From the NCBI GenBank assembly GCA_004357365.1, contig SMVT01000068.1, positions 1 to 7,745 on the forward strand: a stretch of DNA of 7,745 nt, read 5' to 3'. The notes beneath the pieces were generated by a model, which had not been told where the DNA came from, did no database searches, and saw only the letters and a program-made list of their open reading frames with translations. Below are positions 6,352 to 7,745 of the stretch, in pieces (the stretch's first letter is position 1; the number at the start of each line of letters is the position of its first letter). The translations under genes were made by a program, and so were the position numbers. The stretch is from Nitrospina sp. GTDB taxonomy: Bacteria; Nitrospinota; Nitrospinia; Nitrospinales; Nitrospinaceae.

Positions 6352-7602
6352 CTAACCGTGTGAGGCAAAGGTCTTTCCTTTAATACCCAGCACTTTTTTG
6401 ACCTCTTCGACGATCACTTCCGAAGGCAGGGTCATGCCGCCCGCCACATGCGGTCCGGCAACGACTCGTTCGTTGTTCGGCAGGATCGATTTGATTTCGC
6501 GTGCCAGCCAACCCTTGATGTTGAACTCCGGAACGAAGATCGTCTTGGCGTTGGCGGTCGCTTCCCGCACTTCCTCGGTCGGGAAGGGACGAATGGTCTT
6601 GATTTTCACCAAGCCCACCTTGATACCCTCTTCCTCTTCCAGCAGGCGGATCGCTTCGCGTCCCTGGGACACTGCGGTACCCGAGGCAACGATCAGGATG
6701 TCCCGGTCGATATTTTCAGTGTCGATCAGGGAACCATTCATGATGGGAAGCGTGTGCTTGCGCGACCTTTCGACCGCCGCATGAATTTCCTGTTGCCAGG
6801 ATGCGTGCGTCATATAACTGATGTAATTCGATTTCATAACGAACGGATCGCGCATCATCCGGATCGGAGGATTTTCCATGTCCATACAGGGAACCGGCGA
6901 GCGGTACGGATCGTAAGGCGGCAGACACATGTCGTCGGGTTGCATCATAATTGTGTCTTTGGTGTGGGTGACGAAGAAGCCGTCACAACACAACGCCAGC
7001 GGCAGATGCACGTCCGGCTGTTCGGAAACCATGAACCCGCCGAGGATCCAGTCGTACAGATCCTGCGCAGTTTCCGCGTGCCACACCAGCATGCCCGTTT
7101 CCAGCAGGTAGTACATTTCCAGCGTATCGGGCTGGATGCTGAGCGGGGAATTGACGCCCCGGCAGGTCACGACAACCTGAATGGGCAGACGGGCTCCGGC
7201 CCACATCGGAAAGTTTTCCATAGCCCGCAAAGTTCCCGGCCCGGCGGTGGTGGTGAACACCCGCGCCCCGCCAAATGCGGCGCCGGCGCATTCGCCCATG
7301 ACCCCGAATTCGTTTTCACCCCGGAAATAATCACGGACGTAGCCTTCGGCATACAATTCGCCGATCAACGCCGCCGCTTCACTCTGCGGGGTGATGGGGT
7401 AGGCCACGGAGATATCCAGATTGGCCACCTTGATGGCGGCACGAATGACCTCGGAACCGGTCATAAAAGCCGCCGTCCGTTCCACCTCGTTGAACATGAC
7501 GTTCGGATCGGTAATGGTCTGGCCCATTTTGGTTTTTTCACCCACTTTCACAATCTGGGAAAACAGTATTTTTCCATTCTGAGGTGCCACCATTTTATTC
7601 AT
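6352..7602 (-). CDS. porA: 2-oxoacid (probably pyruvate):ferredoxin oxidoreductase alpha subunit
   Basis: A 416-residue alpha chain. VAYPITPQSE (66-75) is the signature of the pyrimidine-binding domain; the Thr of ITP corresponds to the threonine that contacts pyruvate in the Desulfovibrio africanus enzyme. ENEFGVMGECAGAAFGGARV (96-115) and TTAGPGTLRAMENF (118-131) follow as in the family. The stretch CRGVNSPLSIQPD...ETG (147-170) resembles PorA rather than the 2-oxoglutarate KorA pattern (GxPTxxxQxDL), which favours pyruvate. The second domain contains GLVKIKTIRPFP (330-341) and FVPEFNIKGWLARE (356-369). About 45 residues precede the usual start of the first domain, an N-terminal extension with no obvious signal or metal motif. 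ATG at 7602 has GAGGGAG seven bases upstream. It appears to be the first gene of the operon. With beta it forms the catalytic core converting acetyl-CoA, CO2 and reduced ferredoxin to and from pyruvate. Confidence 0.95.
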   Translation of the reverse strand: MNKMVAPQNGKILFSQIVKVGEKTKMGQTITDPNVMFNEVERTAAFMTGSEVIRAAIKVANLDISVAYPITPQSEAAALIGELYAEGYVRDYFRGENEFGVMGECAGAAFGGARVFTTTAGPGTLRAMENFPMWAGARLPIQVVVTCRGVNSPLSIQPDTLEMYYLLETGMLVWHAETAQDLYDWILGGFMVSEQPDVHLPLALCCDGFFVTHTKDTIMMQPDDMCLPPYDPYRSPVPCMDMENPPIRMMRDPFVMKSNYISYMTHASWQQEIHAAVERSRKHTLPIMNGSLIDTENIDRDILIVASGTAVSQGREAIRLLEEEEGIKVGLVKIKTIRPFPTEEVREATANAKTIFVPEFNIKGWLAREIKSILPNNERVVAGPHVAGGMTLPSEVIVEEVKKVLGIKGKTFASHG

Positions 7603-7647
7603 AAAAGTACTCCCTCAACTTTGAGTCAATATTGGAAATGCTTGATG

Positions 7648-7653
7648 GTTATA
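7648..7653 (-). promoter_or_regulatory. Possible -10 element upstream of the alpha gene
   Basis: The minus strand reads TATAAC, one mismatch from TATAAT, in an AT-rich stretch about 46 bases before the alpha start. No TTGACA-like -35 box lies 16-18 bases upstream, so it is a weak candidate. An operon promoter is nevertheless expected in the 110-base gap 7603-7712. Confidence 0.22.
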
Positions 7654-7685
7654 TGAAAAACTAAAAACTTGATTGATTTCCGGAA

Positions 7686-7710
7686 CCCGCATGAACACGG
7701 GGTGCCTGCT
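7686..7710 (-). repeat. Imperfect inverted repeat after the upstream gene
   Basis: On the minus strand the sequence runs GGCACCCCGTGTTCATGCGGGTTCC. Outer GG/CC and ACCC/GGGT arms pair with one internal mismatch around a large loop. A T-rich stretch (GTTTTTAGTTTTT) follows only about 12 bases later. It could be a weak terminator of the gene at the right edge but is below the standard of the two clear terminators in this window. Confidence 0.2.
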
Positions 7711-7712
7711 GA

Positions 7713-7745
7713 TTACTCCACCAGCCCCTGGCGGTCCATCTTGAA
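7713..7745 (-). CDS. Possible C-terminal end of an upstream leftward gene (fragment)
   Basis: Reading leftward from the window edge, one frame gives ten codons (FKMDRQGLVE) followed by TAA. All ten codons end in G or C, matching the third-position bias of the neighbouring genes, and the stop is followed by a change to AT-rich sequence. Both suggest a real coding end, but ten residues identify no family. If real, it is a same-strand gene about 110 bases upstream of alpha. Another minus-strand frame is also open here, so this is tentative. Confidence 0.4.
   Translation of the reverse strand, partial: FKMDRQGLVE

Noticed and set aside
7603..7633. TTGACT and TTTTAT as a -35/-10 promoter pair 17 bases apart before the alpha gene
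   Set aside because: The -10 match would overlap the alpha start codon and leave no room for the Shine-Dalgarno sequence in the transcript.
6448..7656. A 402-codon open frame on the plus strand opposite the alpha gene
   Set aside because: It is antisense to a clear PorA and has the same His/Arg-rich shadow composition with no family signature or supporting start.
1..7745. Mobile element, CRISPR array, tRNA, rRNA or toxin-antitoxin pair
   Set aside because: No transposase or integrase frame, no regularly spaced repeats, no cloverleaf or rRNA-like sequence and no small paired genes were seen on either strand.

Overview
The window holds two gene blocks that converge on each other. Bases 2-3301 (+) carry the 3' part of a bacterial alpha-2-macroglobulin gene, whose start lies before the window. 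Bases 3432-7602 (-) carry a compact operon for a multi-subunit 2-oxoacid:ferredoxin oxidoreductase, most likely a pyruvate:ferredoxin oxidoreductase (pyruvate synthase). It reads alpha (7602-6352), beta (6280-5375), gamma (5356-4649), a delta ferredoxin (4585-4304), then a 251-codon protein with four pairs of cysteines (4187-3432). Ten codons of an upstream leftward gene may be visible at the right edge (7713-7745).

The likely host is a GC-rich Gram-negative bacterium. Separate alpha, beta, gamma and delta chains, plus a possible fifth chain, recall the five-subunit oxidoreductases of reductive-TCA-cycle autotrophs such as Hydrogenobacter and nitrite oxidisers (Nitrospina/Nitrospira type). 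A periplasmic macroglobulin fits a diderm cell envelope. The phylum is an inference from gene organisation only; no rRNA or other phylogenetic marker is present.

The operon works as one enzyme. Alpha and beta form the TPP active site, and beta carries a proximal [4Fe-4S] site. Gamma supplies the CoA-handling domain, and delta carries two further [4Fe-4S] sites that pass electrons to or from free ferredoxin. In a reductive-TCA organism the enzyme would run toward carboxylation of acetyl-CoA. Every subunit gene has a clear Shine-Dalgarno sequence.

Two intrinsic terminators face left. One ends the whole operon (3321-3348). The other, a perfect 11-bp GCAA-loop hairpin with a T8 tract (4252-4285), lies inside the block between the delta gene and the cysteine-rich gene. 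The last gene is therefore probably expressed by partial read-through or from a promoter I could not find. This, and the unknown role of that protein, are the most interesting points here. I saw no mobile element, CRISPR array, tRNA or rRNA, and no evidence of a wholly new system.
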